Source of the DNA: Nocardioides sp.
GTDB lineage: Bacteria > Actinomycetota > Actinomycetes > Propionibacteriales > Nocardioidaceae
Length of the DNA stretch: 64,000 nt
Direction: 5' to 3'
Assembly (NCBI GenBank): GCA_037045645.1
Contig: JBAOIH010000001.1
Coordinates: 1,488,001-1,552,000 of the forward strand
In this document: positions 62,882 through 64,000 of the stretch, in pieces
How the letters are laid out: each line of letters opens with the position of its first letter
Position numbering within the stretch: position 1 is the first letter of the stretch
The notes under the pieces: generated by a model
The model's input: the letters and a program-made list of their open reading frames with translations, nothing else
Database searches by the model: none
Told to the model about the DNA's origin: nothing
Position numbers and translations under genes: made by a program

Positions 62882-63802
62882 CTAGCGCGAGGACATCGCC
62901 TCGACGACCCGGGCTAGGGGCGATTCGAGATTCCAGCGCTCGCTGAGCTCGAGGAGGCGGGCGTGATCAACCGGCGTGTGCGGCAGACGCGAGTCGTACG
63001 ACCCCAGGTCGAGGCCGCGTGCCACCGCCACCACCTCGGGTGCCACGGCCAGATAGTCCAGCGCGGCCGAGATCTTGCTGCGTGGTCCAGCGGCCAACTC
63101 GGCGGCCGGATCGGACAAAGCCGCGACGATGCCGTCGATGTCCCCGAACTTCCGCAACAGACTGGCCGCGGTCTTCTCCCCGACTCCGGCAACGCCGGGC
63201 AACCCATCGGATGCGTCGCCGCGCAGGGTGGCGAAGTCGGCATACTGACGTGCGTCGATGCCGTACTTCTCCCGCACGACGTCATTGGTGATGCGTTCGT
63301 GGCGCCCCACGCCGCGGGCGATATAGAGCACGCGCACCTCGCGCTCGTCATCGACCAACTGGAAGAGGTCGCGGTCGCCGGTGACGATGTCGGCCGGCAT
63401 GGTGGCGGTCGTGGCAAGGGTGCCGATCACGTCATCGGCCTCATAACCATCCGCGCCCACGACGCAGATCCCCAGCGCGACGAGCACGTCGAGGATGATC
63501 GGGAGTTGCGCTTCAAGAGGATCAGGCACCTCCTCAATATCGGGTGCCGGCCCCGGGACGACCTGCACGACGCGATGCGCCTTGTAGGAGGGGATCAGGT
63601 CTACCCGCCACTGTGGTCGCCAGTCGTTGTCCCACGCACAGACGAGATCCGTCGGTTCGTACTCCTTGACCAGACGGGCAATGAAGTCGATCAGACCGCG
63701 CACCGCGTTGACGTTGGTCCCGTCTTTCGCCAGGACTTCCGGAACTCCGTAATAGGCTCGGAAATACATCGAGGCGGTGTCGAGGAGGAGGATGCTAGGC
63801 AT
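62882..63802 (-). CDS. 5'-3' exonuclease (Pol I N-terminal/FEN-like)
   Basis: 306 residues. The PIN-like FEN domain has LLLDTASMYFRAYYGVPE, LVCAWDNDWRP with RVDLIPSYKAHR, GYEADDVIGTLAT and DIVTGDRDLFQLV (metal Asp/Glu sites). The helix-hairpin-helix LPGVAGVGEKTAASLLRKFG binds duplex DNA. It removes RNA primers or flaps. It is a stand-alone exonuclease beside helY, as in mycobacteria. Confidence 0.92.
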   Translation of the reverse strand: MPSILLLDTASMYFRAYYGVPEVLAKDGTNVNAVRGLIDFIARLVKEYEPTDLVCAWDNDWRPQWRVDLIPSYKAHRVVQVVPGPAPDIEEVPDPLEAQLPIILDVLVALGICVVGADGYEADDVIGTLATTATMPADIVTGDRDLFQLVDDEREVRVLYIARGVGRHERITNDVVREKYGIDARQYADFATLRGDASDGLPGVAGVGEKTAASLLRKFGDIDGIVAALSDPAAELAAGPRSKISAALDYLAVAPEVVAVARGLDLGSYDSRLPHTPVDHARLLELSERWNLESPLARVVEAMSSR

Positions 63803-63854
63803 GCGGGCATCTTGCCAGCCTCAAGCACATCGTCTCAGGGAGCCATCTACGCCA

Positions 63855-64000
63855 ATGCCGCGAAGAGTTGTTGCCGCCGTCCTGGTAGCGCTGGTTTGCA
63901 CCGTCTTGCCCACGCATGCCACCGCCGACGTGCTGACTGACCCGGTGCGACTGAGCGTCAACGGGCCGGCCCGGCAACTTGCGGCGGGAACCACTGTGGT
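63855..64000 (+). CDS. Secreted protein, N-terminal fragment
   Basis: The ATG at 63855 opens a frame that runs off the window: MPRRVVAAVLVALVCTVLP is a signal peptide with probable cleavage after THATA, then DVLTDPVRLSVNGP. Only 48 codons are visible, so no function can be given. It is divergent from the exonuclease (52-base gap). Confidence 0.6.
   Translation, partial: MPRRVVAAVLVALVCTVLPTHATADVLTDPVRLSVNGPARQLAAGTTV

Overview
The window is high-GC DNA from an actinobacterium. It carries a bacterial proteasome/pupylation locus, mycothiol synthesis (mshC), many GTG starts, and -10 boxes placed 6-8 bases before start codons. Gene order from uppP to helY resembles the mycobacterial uppP-mshC-PAC2-metH and mpa-dop-pup-prcBA-pafABC-tatAC-helY regions. 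The style (CGTACG-rich coding sequence, dispersed GTGGTTGAGG...CTCGAAACCAC palindromes) is most like Nocardioides and relatives. The genus is inference; nothing was searched.

Layout. 1-6119: amine/N-methyl amino acid catabolism (FadR-type regulator, APC permease, choline-kinase-like phosphotransferase, flavin/folate dimethylglycine-sarcosine dehydrogenase). 6125-24889: mixed housekeeping (siroheme synthase, TrmH-type methyltransferase, peptide deformylase, paired acyl-CoA dehydrogenases, a frameshifted aromatic amino acid decarboxylase, galactokinase, subtilase, tRNA-Leu, M20 peptidase, UppP, CorA, phosphatase). 24899-32344: DUF3090, SCO1664-like kinase fold, mshC, PAC2, metH. 32349-33909: a duplicated small Rossmann-like gene flanking a broken EcsC/EF-hand gene. 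34078-40993: HAD hydrolase and a five-gene oligopeptide ABC importer. 41004-46055: GH15, M50 protease, trmI, GH16. 46220-57404: proteasome ATPase, a 23-residue membrane microprotein, dop (frameshifted as read), pup, prcB, prcA, pafA, FKBP lipoprotein, pafB, pafC. 57430-64000: tatA, tatC, lipid kinase, a HelY helicase split by repeats, a 5'-3' exonuclease, and the start of a secreted protein.

Working together: PafA attaches Pup to targets. ARC/Mpa, whose C terminus ends QYL, unfolds pupylated proteins into the PrcBA chamber. Pup here ends Gly-Gly-Glu, so it needs no deamidation by Dop. PafB/PafC are the WYL regulators of the mycobacterial-type DNA damage response.

The most unusual content is a palindromic repeat family forming six arrays. 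Two arrays, in opposite orientation, flank a small GIY-YIG nuclease gene wedged between dop and pup. Others supply stop or start codons to neighbouring genes, and one splits helY. Five genes carry apparent single-base frameshifts apart from helY; these may be real decay or sequence error, and the sequence alone cannot decide.
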